Source: Cyclobacteriaceae bacterium | GTDB taxonomy: Bacteria; Bacteroidota; Bacteroidia; Cytophagales; Cyclobacteriaceae | NCBI GenBank assembly: GCA_016787565.1 | Contig: JAEUUG010000004.1 | Location: 1-64,000 of the forward strand | Direction: 5' to 3' | Length of the DNA: 64,000 nt | Part shown: positions 38,702-49,292 of the stretch, one piece after another | How positions within the stretch are numbered: the stretch's first letter is position 1 | How the letters are laid out: every line of letters begins with the position of its first letter | Translations under genes and position numbers: made by a program | The notes under the pieces: model-generated | Database searches by the model: none | What the model was told of the DNA's origin: nothing | What the model saw: only the letters and a program-made list of their open reading frames with translations

Positions 38702-40192
38702 ATGATTAATTTGAAAGAACTGGAAGTATGGTTTGTAACGGGCAGCCAATCTTTATATGGAGAAGAAACACTGAAGCAAGTAGCGCTGCATTCGCAACAA
38801 ATTGCAAAAGAACTGGATGCCTCTTCATCCATTCCGGTAAAAGTCGTTTTCAAGCCGGTCTTAAAAACGCCTGACGAGATTTATCAACTTTGTCAGGAAG
38901 CCAATACTGCCAAGTCTTGTGTAGGCATTGTAGCCTGGATGCATACCTTTTCCCCAGCAAAAATGTGGATTGGTGGCCTGAAGATTTTACACAAACCATT
39001 ATTACACCTGCACACACAATTCAACCGTGATATTCCCTGGTCTACCATCGATATGGATTTCATGAACCTGAATCAGAGTGCGCACGGTGACCGCGAGTTT
39101 GGTTTCATCATGTCGCGCATGCGCCTGAATCGAAAAGTTGTAGTGGGGCATTGGCAAGATAAAAATGTGCAGGAAAGACTAAATGTATGGATGCGCGCAG
39201 CCTGCGGTTGGCACGATTGGCAGGGTGGGAAGTTCTGTCGCTTTGGCGATAACATGCGCCAGGTTGCTGTTACGGAAGGTGACAAAGTAGAGGCGGAAAT
39301 TAAATTCGGATACAGCGTTAACGGATACGGAGTTGGTGATCTGGTGAAGGTGATTAACCAGGTGACGGATGCAGCGATCACGGAACTAATGGATGAGTAT
39401 GAAGCCAAGTATACCCTGGCTCCATCTCTTCGAAAAAATGGTGATCGGCATACGTCTCTCCGTGAGGCCGGAAAAATTGAGATTGGTTTGCGAACCTTTC
39501 TGGAAGAGGGAAACTTCAAAGGATTCACCGATACATTCGAAGACTTGCACGGCATGGTGCAACTACCCGGCATTGCAGTTCAGCGATTAATGGCAGAAGG
39601 TTATGGCTTTGGCGGTGAAGGCGATTGGAAAACGGCCGCACTGGTTCGCGCCATGAAAGTGATGGGCAATGGGTTAAAAGGTGGTAATTCTTTTATGGAA
39701 GACTATACCTATCATTTTGATCCTGCTAATCAACTTGTGTTAGGTGCACATATGCTGGAGATTTGTGAGTCCATTGCAGAAAGTAAGCCTTCCTGCGAAA
39801 TACATCCGCTAGGTATTGGTGGCAAGGCTGATCCGGTTCGATTGGTCTTCAATACGGCACCGGGTGCGGCACTCAATGCTTCTGTTATCGATATGGGTAA
39901 TCGATTCCGATTATTAGTAAATGAAGTGGAGGCCGTGAAGATTGAACACGCGTTACCAAAATTACCAGTAGCCCGTGTGTTATGGAAGCCGCTGCCCGAT
40001 ATGCAAACCGGATGTGCTGCATGGATTTATGCCGGAGGGGCGCATCATACGGGCTACAGCCAGAATCTAACAGCCGAACATTTAGAAGACTTTGCTGCCA
40101 TGGCTAATATTGAGTTTGTTTTGATTGGAAAAAATACCAATTTAAACCAGTTTAAAAATGAACTCCGGTGGAGTGAAGTATATTACCGCTAA
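38702..40192 (+). CDS. araA: L-arabinose isomerase
   Basis: Metal-dependent cytoplasmic isomerase that converts L-arabinose to L-ribulose. It begins [19 protein letters not shown], a family hallmark. [10 protein letters not shown], the metal-binding Glu in [16 protein letters not shown] and FMEDYTYHF, and the His residues of GAHMLEIC and GGAHHTGYS are all in place. Length 496 residues is typical. Confidence 0.97.
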   Translation: MINLKELEVWFVTGSQSLYGEETLKQVALHSQQIAKELDASSSIPVKVVFKPVLKTPDEIYQLCQEANTAKSCVGIVAWMHTFSPAKMWIGGLKILHKPLLHLHTQFNRDIPWSTIDMDFMNLNQSAHGDREFGFIMSRMRLNRKVVVGHWQDKNVQERLNVWMRAACGWHDWQGGKFCRFGDNMRQVAVTEGDKVEAEIKFGYSVNGYGVGDLVKVINQVTDAAITELMDEYEAKYTLAPSLRKNGDRHTSLREAGKIEIGLRTFLEEGNFKGFTDTFEDLHGMVQLPGIAVQRLMAEGYGFGGEGDWKTAALVRAMKVMGNGLKGGNSFMEDYTYHFDPANQLVLGAHMLEICESIAESKPSCEIHPLGIGGKADPVRLVFNTAPGAALNASVIDMGNRFRLLVNEVEAVKIEHALPKLPVARVLWKPLPDMQTGCAAWIYAGGAHHTGYSQNLTAEHLEDFAAMANIEFVLIGKNTNLNQFKNELRWSEVYYR

Positions 40193-40224
40193 TCCTTACA
40201 TCTTAAACCCCCACGAATACAACT

Positions 40225-41841
40225 ATGAAAGGTTTCGAAACGCTTGACTGGGTAGTGATTGTTTCCTACTTCCTTGTTATTGGTGCCTTGGCACTCTGGG
40301 TAATTACCCGCAAACAGAACAATACAACTGACTACTTTCTTGCTGGCCGAAACATTGGCTGGTTTGTGGTGGGGGCATCCATCTTTGCATCAAATGTAGG
40401 ATCGGAGCACGTTGTGGGTTTGGCTGGTGCTGGTGCTGGCGGAAAAATTCCCATGCTTATTTATGAATTGCATGCCTGGTTGGTCATTACCCTCGGATGG
40501 GTCTTTCTTCCCTTTTACATCCGCAGCGGAGTTTTTACGATGCCTGAATTTCTGGAGAAACGTTTCAGTCCAGGTACTCGCTGGTTTCTCAGTGTATTCT
40601 CATTGATTGCGTATGTGCTAACAAAAATTTCCGTCACTGTATATGCCGGGGGAATTGTTATCGCTTCCATTTTACAAATTGATTTCTGGACAGGTGCATT
40701 AGCTACTGTTGTATTAACCGGTATCTATACGGTGTTGGGTGGAATGCGCGCTGTAGTTTACACGGAAGCATTGCAGACAATTGTATTGGTTGTAGGAGCT
40801 GGTACACTTACCTTTATCGGATTGAATTCAGTTGGTGGATGGAGTGGGATGCGCGATGCATTGGAACCAGGCTATTTAAATATGTGGCGACCTGCAACCG
40901 ATCCTGATTTTCCATGGCCAAGTTTAGTTATTTCCAGTACGATTGTTGGTTTGTGGTATTGGTGTACCGACCAATATATCGTTCAACGGGTATTGGCAGC
41001 AAGAAATATTAAAGAGGGAAGAAGAGGAACGATCTTCGGTGGTTTACTAAAATTACTTCCGGTATTTCTGTTTCTCGTTCCAGGTGTTGTAGCATTAGCG
41101 TTGAAAAATAAGGGTGAGTTACATTGGGATAGTCCCGATCAGGCTTTTGCAGCCCTGTTGATGACTAAAATGCCTGCAGGATTAAAAGGCCTTATTGCTG
41201 CCGGTCTGTTGGCGGCCCTGATGAGTTCTCTTGCATCCGTTTTTAATTCCTGTTCAACTTTATTTACTGTTGATATTTACAAGAAACTGCGCCCGAATAC
41301 TCCGGAAAACAAATTAGTTAACATCGGACGTATTGCAACCGTGATTGTAGTAATCCTGGGTATTCTCTGGATACCCATCATGCAGAATATTTCGGGAGTC
41401 TTATATGAATACTTACAATCCATCCAATCCTATATCGCGCCACCCATTGCCACGGTATTTTTATTAGGATTGTTCTATAGTCGCATTAACAGTAAAGGTG
41501 CGTTGGCAACCTTGATTGTGGGATTGGCGGTAGCCTTCATCCGCATTGGATTAGAGTTGGCTGTTGACAAGCTTAATCCCGATGGAATATTATTCGCGAT
41601 AGCCGATGCCAACTTCCTGACTTTCTCATCATGGTTTTTCCTGTTTTGTATTGTGTTTTGCATCGGTGTCAGTTTCATGTTTCCGGCACCATCGGCAGCC
41701 CAGATACAAGGACTTACATACGGCTCGCTTACGGCCGAGCAAAAAGCTGCTAACCGTTCCAGCTTCAACTATTGGGATGTTGCCTTTTCGCTGATAGTGA
41801 TTGGTATTGTGGTATATGTGATGATAAGCTTTACCGGTTAA
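40225..41841 (+). CDS. Sodium:sugar symporter (SSS family), probably for L-arabinose
   Basis: Inner-membrane SGLT-type transporter of 538 residues with about 13-14 membrane segments. TTDYFLAGRNIGWFVVGASIFASNVGSE-type sequence in segment 1, the GLWYWCTDQYIVQRVLAARN loop and the sodium-site region AALMSSLASVFNS are family features. Its place between araA and araR makes L-arabinose the likely substrate; specificity cannot be read from sequence. Confidence 0.93.
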   Translation: MKGFETLDWVVIVSYFLVIGALALWVITRKQNNTTDYFLAGRNIGWFVVGASIFASNVGSEHVVGLAGAGAGGKIPMLIYELHAWLVITLGWVFLPFYIRSGVFTMPEFLEKRFSPGTRWFLSVFSLIAYVLTKISVTVYAGGIVIASILQIDFWTGALATVVLTGIYTVLGGMRAVVYTEALQTIVLVVGAGTLTFIGLNSVGGWSGMRDALEPGYLNMWRPATDPDFPWPSLVISSTIVGLWYWCTDQYIVQRVLAARNIKEGRRGTIFGGLLKLLPVFLFLVPGVVALALKNKGELHWDSPDQAFAALLMTKMPAGLKGLIAAGLLAALMSSLASVFNSCSTLFTVDIYKKLRPNTPENKLVNIGRIATVIVVILGILWIPIMQNISGVLYEYLQSIQSYIAPPIATVFLLGLFYSRINSKGALATLIVGLAVAFIRIGLELAVDKLNPDGILFAIADANFLTFSSWFFLFCIVFCIGVSFMFPAPSAAQIQGLTYGSLTAEQKAANRSSFNYWDVAFSLIVIGIVVYVMISFTG

Positions 41842-41843
41842 GC

Positions 41844-41856
41844 TTACCATTGGTAA
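41844..41856. promoter_or_regulatory. Perfect palindrome TTACCATTGGTAA before araR
   Basis: Six-base arms TTACCA and TGGTAA flank a single T in the 38-base gap between the transporter and araR. It could be an internal operator or a weak attenuating hairpin (a T-rich run follows about 5 bases on). Different in sequence from the araB-upstream site. Confidence 0.35.
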
Positions 41857-41879
41857 AACTTCTTTTTTGATTTAACACA

Positions 41880-42569
41880 ATGGATATAAACAAGTATAAA
41901 AGTCATGACCGGATACTGGTGGCAGTAGATTGTATCATTTTTGGTTTTGATGGTCATACGCTGAAAGCCTTGTTGATCAAAAGGGGGTTTGAACCTGAAA
42001 AAGGAAACTGGTCGTTGATGGGTGGTTTTGTCAGTAAAGAGGAAAGTACCGATGAGGCCGCCATTCGAATATTGTATCAGCTTACGGGCATGATGAACAT
42101 CTATATGGAACAACTCTTTTGTTTCAGTGATGTGTCACGCGACTCTGCTGGTCGCGTTATTTCAGTAGCATATTACGCGTTGATCAATATTGCTCAATAT
42201 ACCGATCAGTTGCAGGCGGACCATGAAGCGCGGTGGTTCCCTTTAGACCAGATTCCGCAATTGATTTTTGATCATGAACGGATGCTTGGAATGGCGAAAG
42301 AGCGATTGCAACAAAAGGCATCATCACATCCCGTTGGCTTTGAACTCCTTCCGGAAAAATTCACCCTTCCTCAGTTACAAAATTTGTATGAGGCCATATT
42401 TGGGATGCCACTTGATAAAAGAAATTTTACGCGTAAGATTCTGGAGCTTGGGATTCTCAATAAACTGAATGAAAAAGAAAAGCAATCGTCTCGTAAAGGC
42501 GCCTTTTTCTATGTCTATGATAAGGAGAAGTATAGCAGACTTCATCACGAAGGTGTGAAGTTCATTTAA
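41880..42569 (+). CDS. araR: AraR, Nudix-type (NrtR family) arabinose regulator
   Basis: Transcription factor with an N-terminal Nudix-like effector domain (about residues 10-140; FEPEKGNWSLMGGFVSKEE) and a C-terminal winged helix (about 155-229; LPQLQNLYEAIFG, KRNFTRKILELGIL). The Nudix box is degenerate, as in regulators that bind ligands rather than hydrolyse them. In Bacteroides a protein of this family (AraR) represses arabinose genes and responds to L-arabinose. Placement inside the operon suggests autoregulation. Confidence 0.9.
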   Translation: MDINKYKSHDRILVAVDCIIFGFDGHTLKALLIKRGFEPEKGNWSLMGGFVSKEESTDEAAIRILYQLTGMMNIYMEQLFCFSDVSRDSAGRVISVAYYALINIAQYTDQLQADHEARWFPLDQIPQLIFDHERMLGMAKERLQQKASSHPVGFELLPEKFTLPQLQNLYEAIFGMPLDKRNFTRKILELGILNKLNEKEKQSSRKGAFFYVYDKEKYSRLHHEGVKFI

Positions 42570-42614
42570 ACAAAAAGGTCTGATCATTTTTATTGACTTT
42601 AACAGCATATACTT

Positions 42615-44162
42615 ATGAAACACCAAATTATTCTTCTGGGCTTTTTATTTTCCGGCATGATCACCGTGCAGGCACAGCCATCGGCCACAATCATAGCGCA
42701 TCCGAATGAAGCCGAATTAGTCATTAACAAACACATCTATGGTCATTTTGCAGAACACCTCGGTCGTTGCATTTATGACGGATTTTATGTTGGCGAGGGG
42801 AACGCAAAAATTCCCAATACCCAGGGCGTTCGAAATGACATCATCGATGCGTTGAAAAAATTAAAAGTTCCCAATCTCCGCTGGCCGGGAGGTTGCTTTG
42901 CCGATACCTATCATTGGAAGGATGGCATTGGCCCGAAAGATAAACGCCCGAAGATGGTGAATGTATGGTGGGGCGGTGTAACCGAGGATAATAGTTTTGG
43001 AACACACGATTTTCTCAACATGTGTGAAGCTATTGGCGCGGCACCTTACCTGGCAGCAAATGTGGGCAGTGGTGAGGTAAAGGAATTATCGGATTGGGTT
43101 CAGTATGTAAATTTTGATGGTATTAGTCCGATGTCAAATCTTCGAAAGGAAAATGGCCGTGAGAAACCCTGGAATGTTTCATTTTGGGGAGTTGGGAATG
43201 AAGCCTGGGGATGTGGTGGAAATATGAAGCCTGAGTATTACGCGAATATTTATCGGCAGTATGCCACGTTCATGACAGACTGGACTAATAGCAGTAAGCT
43301 TTTTCGAATTGCATCCGGTTCGAATGGCAATGATTATAACTGGACGGAAGTATTGATGCGTGATATCCCACTCAACATGCTTGACGGACTTGCCTTGCAC
43401 CACTACTCAGTCATTGATTGGAATAGCAAAGGTCCTTCTACAACCTTTACCGAAGAGCAATACTTCGCAACCATGAAGCAGGCCCTGATGATGGAAGAGC
43501 TTGTAACTCGGCACTCCACCATCATGGACAAATATGATCCAAAGAAAAAAGTGGCTCTTGTTGTTGATGAGTGGGGTGGATGGTATACTGTGGAAGACGG
43601 AACAAATCCCGGATTTTTATACCAACAAAATACCATGCGCGATGCCATGATCGCGGGAACAACACTCAATATTTTTAATAATCATGCCGATCGTGTACGG
43701 ATGGCGAACCTGGCACAGACCATTAATGTGTTGCAGGCTGTTATCCTGACGCAAGAGGAAAAAATGATCCTGACGCCAACTTATCATGTGATGGAGATGT
43801 ATAATGTTCATCAGGATGCTAAACTGGTACCGTTAAATCTAAAGACGAAGGATTATGTATTAGGCAATCAAAAGTTGCCGGCAATTTCAGCTTCGGCCTC
43901 CGTTGACAAAAATGGGGTTGTGCATGTGTCTATTGTAAATATTGATTCTAAAAACGCACACGATGTTAGCATCGACTTATTGAGCTCTGCCTACAAAAAT
44001 GTTTCAGGCCGAATTCTGACATCTGCCAAGCTTCAGGATTTTAATTCGTTTGACAATCCTGAAAAAATAAAGCCAGCAGGTTTTAAAGGTGCAATCTTAA
44101 AGGCTAATAACCTTACTGCAAAAATCCCACCTTTTTCGGTGGTTGTGTTGGAGCTAAAGTAA
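42615..44162 (+). CDS. GH51 alpha-L-arabinofuranosidase
   Basis: Exported retaining glycosidase that removes alpha-L-arabinofuranose from arabinan, arabinoxylan or oligosaccharides. The signal peptide ends at about VQAQPS. The TIM barrel carries acid/base Glu196 in GVGNEAWG and nucleophile Glu319 in VVDEWGG. The C-terminal beta sandwich ends [11 protein letters not shown]. At 515 residues it is of the bacterial single-catalytic-unit type. It follows araR by 45 bases. Confidence 0.94.
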   Translation: MKHQIILLGFLFSGMITVQAQPSATIIAHPNEAELVINKHIYGHFAEHLGRCIYDGFYVGEGNAKIPNTQGVRNDIIDALKKLKVPNLRWPGGCFADTYHWKDGIGPKDKRPKMVNVWWGGVTEDNSFGTHDFLNMCEAIGAAPYLAANVGSGEVKELSDWVQYVNFDGISPMSNLRKENGREKPWNVSFWGVGNEAWGCGGNMKPEYYANIYRQYATFMTDWTNSSKLFRIASGSNGNDYNWTEVLMRDIPLNMLDGLALHHYSVIDWNSKGPSTTFTEEQYFATMKQALMMEELVTRHSTIMDKYDPKKKVALVVDEWGGWYTVEDGTNPGFLYQQNTMRDAMIAGTTLNIFNNHADRVRMANLAQTINVLQAVILTQEEKMILTPTYHVMEMYNVHQDAKLVPLNLKTKDYVLGNQKLPAISASASVDKNGVVHVSIVNIDSKNAHDVSIDLLSSAYKNVSGRILTSAKLQDFNSFDNPEKIKPAGFKGAILKANNLTAKIPPFSVVVLELK

Positions 44163-44233
44163 GAATCGATTATGAAATCGGTTAGAATACTTCTTAAATA
44201 TTTGTTGTTCAATAGAAACTTATAGATAAAATA

Positions 44234-45397
44234 ATGATGCGTTTCACATTCCTTTTCCTGATCAATACCGTGATCATGCTTTCGTCATCTTGTAAAAAAG
44301 AAAAAGCGGCTGAAGAAGTTCAGGAGATTAAACCAACGCACTCGTTCGCTATCTCATCTTTCGGAGCGATGCCGGATGGTAAACCTGTAACATTATACAC
44401 CCTTCGCAACCGGACGGGTATAGAGATGGGTGTAATTAACTATGGAGGAATTATTGTGTCTTTACAGACTCGCGATAAAGATGGAAAGTTTGCTGATGTT
44501 GTATTGGGCTTTGATTCCCTATCATCCTATATAAAAAGCAATCCATACTTCGGGGCATTAATCGGCCGATATGGAAATCGCATTGCGAAAGGAAAGTTTA
44601 AAATTGATGGTACTGCGTACAAACTTCCGGTAAACAATGGCGAGAATCACTTGCATGGTGGTCTTCAGGGTTTTGATAAGGTTTTTTGGAATATTGAGGT
44701 GCAACCCGATTCGGCATCTTTAAAACTTACCTATACCAGCATCGATGGTGAAGAGGGATATCCTGGAACGGTACAGTCGGAAGTTATGTACAGACTCACC
44801 GATACCGATGAGCTAGTAATTGAGTACAAGGCAACTTCCGACAAAAAAACAATCATTAACCTGACGCAGCATACCTACTTTAACTTGACGGGTAATCCTC
44901 AGCAGGATATTTTAAGTCATCAATTGCGAATAGAATCCGGAGAATATCTGCCGGTAGATAAATCATTAATACCTACTGGTGAGCTGCGGCCGGTGATCAA
45001 TACACCTTTTGATTTTAACACCTTTACGGGGATAGGTGAGCGTATCAATAATTCGGACGAACAATTAAAGGCTGGTGGAGGATACGACCATTGTTGGATT
45101 TTGCGTGACTATGATGGGAAGACGTTGCGGAAAGTGGCCGAACTTTATGAACCCACCACGGGCAGGGCAATCGAAGTTTCAACTACGGAGCCGGGCATCC
45201 AATTTTATTCTGGTAATTTTCTAGACGGAACACTGACTGGAAAAGGTGGTGTGGTGTATCAACAACGCACCGGACTTTGCCTGGAGACACAGCATTACCC
45301 AGACTCACCAAACAGACCTGCGTTTCCTTCAGTGGTGTTAAATCCGGGAGAAACGTACAAGAGTACAACGAGTTATAGATTTCTCGTGCGACCGTAA
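44234..45397 (+). CDS. galM: Lipoprotein aldose 1-epimerase (mutarotase)
   Basis: Interconverts alpha and beta anomers of sugars, here probably freshly released L-arabinose outside the cytoplasm. A lipobox (SSSC, about residue 20) implies membrane anchoring, unlike cytoplasmic GalM. Catalytic histidines lie in ENHLHGG and LTQHTYFNL, and the catalytic Glu in CLETQHYPDSPN. FGALIGRYGNRIAKGKF is a further family motif. Last gene of the arabinose operon. Confidence 0.93.
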   Translation: MMRFTFLFLINTVIMLSSSCKKEKAAEEVQEIKPTHSFAISSFGAMPDGKPVTLYTLRNRTGIEMGVINYGGIIVSLQTRDKDGKFADVVLGFDSLSSYIKSNPYFGALIGRYGNRIAKGKFKIDGTAYKLPVNNGENHLHGGLQGFDKVFWNIEVQPDSASLKLTYTSIDGEEGYPGTVQSEVMYRLTDTDELVIEYKATSDKKTIINLTQHTYFNLTGNPQQDILSHQLRIESGEYLPVDKSLIPTGELRPVINTPFDFNTFTGIGERINNSDEQLKAGGGYDHCWILRDYDGKTLRKVAELYEPTTGRAIEVSTTEPGIQFYSGNFLDGTLTGKGGVVYQQRTGLCLETQHYPDSPNRPAFPSVVLNPGETYKSTTSYRFLVRP

Positions 45398-45423
45398 TCC
45401 AATAGAAAAATTATCTAAACAAG

Positions 45424-47421
45424 TTATTTTCCACCTGCACCAATAATTTCAATTTCTGTTCTGCGGTTAATTTCACGGCCGCCCATTTCATCGTCATTCG
45501 AAACAATGGGTCTTTCCGATCCGTAGCCCTTTGCTGACAAACGTGATGCGGTAATGCCGTTACTGCTCAAGTAATCGATGACGGAAGTGGCTCGTTTTAA
45601 GGAAAGGGTTTTATTGGTAACAGCATTGCCTGTATTATCCGTATGTCCGTTGATCTGAACTTTTAATTCCGGATTGCTGATAAGAAGAGATTTGATTTTT
45701 TCAACCTCCGCAATGGACTCTTGCTTTAAATCGGATTTACCAATGTCAAAGAAAATATTTTTCAATACCACCTTCGAACCGACTTCGGCCTTAACCATAA
45801 TGATGTGGGTGTCAATTTCCTGGTACTCCGCAAACTGCGGAAGATTAAAGTTGATGGAATTGAAGAGGTATCCATCCCGCTCCGTAGCTACACCGTAGTT
45901 ACCTCCGTGTGGAATGGTAATTTCAAAATCTCCGGTTGCAGGATCTGAACTAATCCGCGTAATCACTTTATTCGTTTGGTTATCGACTAGCGATATGGTA
46001 GCTCCCAGCGGCTTGGCGGTATTCTCGTCAATTACTTTTCCACGCAGTACTGTGACAATTTTCATATTTTTCTGAAGCAGAACCATCGGATCGACATACT
46101 CCTCTTTTTTCTTTTCAGGCTTCTTTTCCTCAACTTTTGCCACTACCGGTTTTGGCTTGGGTTTGTATTTTGGTTCCAGGAAGGTGATTGAATAAATATC
46201 GATGCCGCCCAAGCCACCATCTTTCACGGTAGAGTAATACCCCTTTTTCTTATCCGGAGAAATGGTGAAGAATCCATCATATTCCCAGGAGTTTATAGGG
46301 AAGCCGATGTTCTCCGGTTTTTGCCATTTACCATTTTTGAATTCGGTAACAAAAATGTCGCTGTTACCAAGTCTGCGGTGTCCGTTCGATGAAAAGTAGA
46401 GCGTTACACCATCATAGTGTATGAAGGGAGAGTCATCGTTTTCCGGTGTATTGACTACCGGTCCTAAGTTTACTGCTTTTCCCCATTGACCTTTGCTATC
46501 CAACTCACTTACGTAGATATCCAACTCGCCATAACCACCCGGCCTGTTGCTGGTGAAATATAGTTTTTTTCCATCGGCAGTAATACTGGCACAGGTTTCC
46601 CAATACTGCGATGTGTTTATGTTTTTTCCAAGCGGTTCCGGTTTTGTCCATTCACCATTCTCCAGGCGGGAGGAGTAGATGTCGCCTCCGCCTTCTTCAT
46701 AATATAAAAAGAGGGTCTTACCATCCGGTGATAAGGAGGCAGCAGCATCATTGTATTTTACGCTATTGATGTTCGTGCTGATTTTTTTTGGTGCACCCCA
46801 AACGTTACCGGTTTTTTGCGCGATGTAAATATCTTCGAGGTTGGTGTTACTCCTAACAGTTGACAGATCTTCTGATCGGTTCGAGGTAAAGATTAACGTA
46901 TTACCATCAGCAGAGATGATGGGGGAGTATTCGTTGAAAGGCGAGTTGATGACCGACCCTAAATTTTCGATGATAACATTGAGTTCGTTTTGCGCAAGAG
47001 AATCAGCTACTTCGCATTCTGTAATTTTTTCATCGGCAATGGAAGTGAGTTTCTTATTTTTCTTTTTAAAGTCATTGAAGTGCTGAATTGCCTTCTTAAA
47101 ATCATTTGTATTTTGAAAAGCAATACCCAGGTGGTAATCAATATCAGGGTTAACATTGGGATTGAGGCGGTAAGCCTTGTCGATGTAGGTGGCAGCTTTT
47201 GATTTGGTATCAGAATAAAGATAACTCAAGCCGATTTTGAAGTTCACGTAGGCATCATCTGGATTGATCTGTTGTGCGGTCAGATAGGCATCTAGTGCAT
47301 TTTTATAATCCTTCTTGGTATAAAGCCGATCGCCTTTTTCGATCCATTCTTTTGTCGACTGCGCTTGAACGGTAAAGGTGACTAGAAGGAAAAGAAGCAG
47401 AACCTGAGAAATTCTTCGCAT
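45424..47421 (-). CDS. OmpA-family protein with TPR and PD40 propeller
   Basis: Exported envelope protein. A signal peptide (MRRISQVLLLFLLV, cleavage after VQAQ) is followed by TPR repeats (about residues 20-130). A WD40-like PD40 propeller comes next (about 150-410; SPIISADGNTLIFTSNR and repeats), then a Lys/Glu/Pro linker, a carboxypeptidase-regulatory-like sandwich (about 450-530) and a C-terminal OmpA peptidoglycan-binding domain (INGHTDNTGN, LSLKRA). This layout is common in Bacteroidota and related to envelope parts of T9SS/gliding systems, though this gene is not linked to such a cluster. I start at 47421 because the eight codons before it precede the signal peptide awkwardly. Confidence 0.88.
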   Translation of the reverse strand: MRRISQVLLLFLLVTFTVQAQSTKEWIEKGDRLYTKKDYKNALDAYLTAQQINPDDAYVNFKIGLSYLYSDTKSKAATYIDKAYRLNPNVNPDIDYHLGIAFQNTNDFKKAIQHFNDFKKKNKKLTSIADEKITECEVADSLAQNELNVIIENLGSVINSPFNEYSPIISADGNTLIFTSNRSEDLSTVRSNTNLEDIYIAQKTGNVWGAPKKISTNINSVKYNDAAASLSPDGKTLFLYYEEGGGDIYSSRLENGEWTKPEPLGKNINTSQYWETCASITADGKKLYFTSNRPGGYGELDIYVSELDSKGQWGKAVNLGPVVNTPENDDSPFIHYDGVTLYFSSNGHRRLGNSDIFVTEFKNGKWQKPENIGFPINSWEYDGFFTISPDKKKGYYSTVKDGGLGGIDIYSITFLEPKYKPKPKPVVAKVEEKKPEKKKEEYVDPMVLLQKNMKIVTVLRGKVIDENTAKPLGATISLVDNQTNKVITRISSDPATGDFEITIPHGGNYGVATERDGYLFNSINFNLPQFAEYQEIDTHIIMVKAEVGSKVVLKNIFFDIGKSDLKQESIAEVEKIKSLLISNPELKVQINGHTDNTGNAVTNKTLSLKRATSVIDYLSSNGITASRLSAKGYGSERPIVSNDDEMGGREINRRTEIEIIGAGGK

Positions 47422-47599
47422 GTTGATATTGAGTTGCCAGACCATTGAATGACTATTCCAAATATCGATAAGTTAAGACTTAAAAGGAAGAAAAAAAGTG
47501 GTTTAACATGCAGGTCAAGCGCTTACCTTTATACAACATTTTTCGAAAGCGTTGATGAGCGGTTGACAGTTTAATCAATCGGAGCGATTTGAAATTTTG

Positions 47600-49261
47600 T
47601 TATGGTCTTTTGCTCCCCTGACCCCGAATAAAGCGACCTGGCGTGGTGCCTGTATGTTCTCCCTCGTACAAAACAAATTTTCCGTTAATCAATACATGTA
47701 TCATTCCTGTTGCATATTGGTGGGGGTTTTCAAATGTAGCATGATCCTGAACTGTTGCGGGATCAAAGATGGCCACATCGGCAAAGTTTCCGATGGTCAG
47801 CGTGCCTCGTTTCCTTATGTTTAGGTTACGTGCAGGCAAAGCAGTCATTCTTCGGATAGCTTCCTCCATGGGGATAACTTTTTCATCGCGAACATATTTT
47901 CCCAACACACGCGCAAAGGTTCCATAGGTGCGTGGATGTACGCCCTGCTCTTCAGCATTTTCCGGAATAGCTTGAGATCCGGCATCTGATCCGAAACTAA
48001 CGTATGGCAAGTGCAGCATGCGTTTCATGTTATCTTCTGATATTAAAAAATAGATGGCTTCAATTCTTGATTTGTCACGCACGATCAAATCGATTGTTGT
48101 CTCATCAGCATTTTTTCCATGCAGCCGGGCAATTTCATCCAGGCGTTTTCCGCGATAGAGTTTGTTGAGTGAGTCCAGCCGGAATCCCATGATCATCACA
48201 TCTTTGGGATCTGAATTTTTATAGGGAATTCCTTTCTGCATTTCAAGTAGTACTTTTTTTCGTATCGAAGGAGTTCGCAGCCGTTTGCGCATTTCTTTGG
48301 CACCACCTTCTTGCACCCAAAGTGGCAGGCGTGATGTCAAGCCTGTACCGCTGGCCGTATACGGATACATGTTGGCTGTAATCTTCAAGCCGGCTTTTTG
48401 CGCACTATCGATTTTGTTGATCAGAATATTGAGCTTATCCCAGTTTCGCGCGATGTTGATTTTGAGGTGATAGATCTCAGCAGGTATCTGAGCGGTATGC
48501 GCAATGCGAAATGTTTCATTCAACGCCTCGAGAATAAAATCACCTTCGCTGCGCATGTGTGTGGTATACATACCACCATGCTGTGCCGCTACGGTGGCCA
48601 GTGCAATAAGCTCTTCGGTAGAGGCGTAGCTTGCCGGTGCATAAATTAACGAGGTACCCAACCCAAGCGCGCCTTCTTCCATAGCTTGTTTCACTAAAGA
48701 TTTCATAGCGTCCAGTTCCGCTGCTGTTGGTTTACGGTTTTCGTAACCCATTACATAATTGCGAACAGATGTCTGTCCTACAAAGGATGCTACATTCGGA
48801 CTCACACCCTTTTTCATCAACCACTGAAAGTATCCGCCAAGGGTTGTCCATAAACTGTCGGCCCGTTGTGTTGTTTTTCGCTTTACGGGTCCGGGTGACC
48901 AACCTTCACCGAATATTTCCAGGGTAACACCTTGTTTAATATTGGCCATGGATAGTCCATCTTTCAGCAGGTTCTGATCTGCCCAACTGAGCATATTGAT
49001 GAAGCCTGGTGACACAACCAATCCGTTTGCATTGATTTCTCTTCTCCCAATAGCATCGCTTAAGTTTCCAATGGCGGCAATGCTGTCACCCTGAATAGCC
49101 AGATCTGCGATAAAAGGTTTAGACCCTGAACCATCATAAATTGTTCCTTGACGGATGATGATATCGAAAGTTGACGGAGTGAATCTGTTGCGAAAGGCCA
49201 CGATGATCAATACACAGCATGCACATAAAACAGAAAGGCGCAACGGCAATTTAAGATTCAT
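47600..49261 (-). CDS. D-aminoacylase-like amidohydrolase lacking the HxH motif
   Basis: Member of the N-acyl-D-amino-acid deacylase branch of the amidohydrolase family, membrane-anchored or exported by an N-terminal hydrophobic stretch (about residues 6-25). The usual GFIDxHxH is replaced by GFINMLSW, and the Cys position of the GNCG motif reads GEGWS. His in THMRSEG, His in IYHLKIN and Asp in GSDAGSQ are kept. So the metal site is altered compared with characterised D-aminoacylases, and the substrate is uncertain. It follows the methyltransferase by 31 bases on the same strand. Confidence 0.85.
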   Translation of the reverse strand: MNLKLPLRLSVLCACCVLIIVAFRNRFTPSTFDIIIRQGTIYDGSGSKPFIADLAIQGDSIAAIGNLSDAIGRREINANGLVVSPGFINMLSWADQNLLKDGLSMANIKQGVTLEIFGEGWSPGPVKRKTTQRADSLWTTLGGYFQWLMKKGVSPNVASFVGQTSVRNYVMGYENRKPTAAELDAMKSLVKQAMEEGALGLGTSLIYAPASYASTEELIALATVAAQHGGMYTTHMRSEGDFILEALNETFRIAHTAQIPAEIYHLKINIARNWDKLNILINKIDSAQKAGLKITANMYPYTASGTGLTSRLPLWVQEGGAKEMRKRLRTPSIRKKVLLEMQKGIPYKNSDPKDVMIMGFRLDSLNKLYRGKRLDEIARLHGKNADETTIDLIVRDKSRIEAIYFLISEDNMKRMLHLPYVSFGSDAGSQAIPENAEEQGVHPRTYGTFARVLGKYVRDEKVIPMEEAIRRMTALPARNLNIRKRGTLTIGNFADVAIFDPATVQDHATFENPHQYATGMIHVLINGKFVLYEGEHTGTTPGRFIRGQGSKRP

Positions 49262-49292
49262 TTGATTCAGGCAAGCCGGAAGTTACATCATG

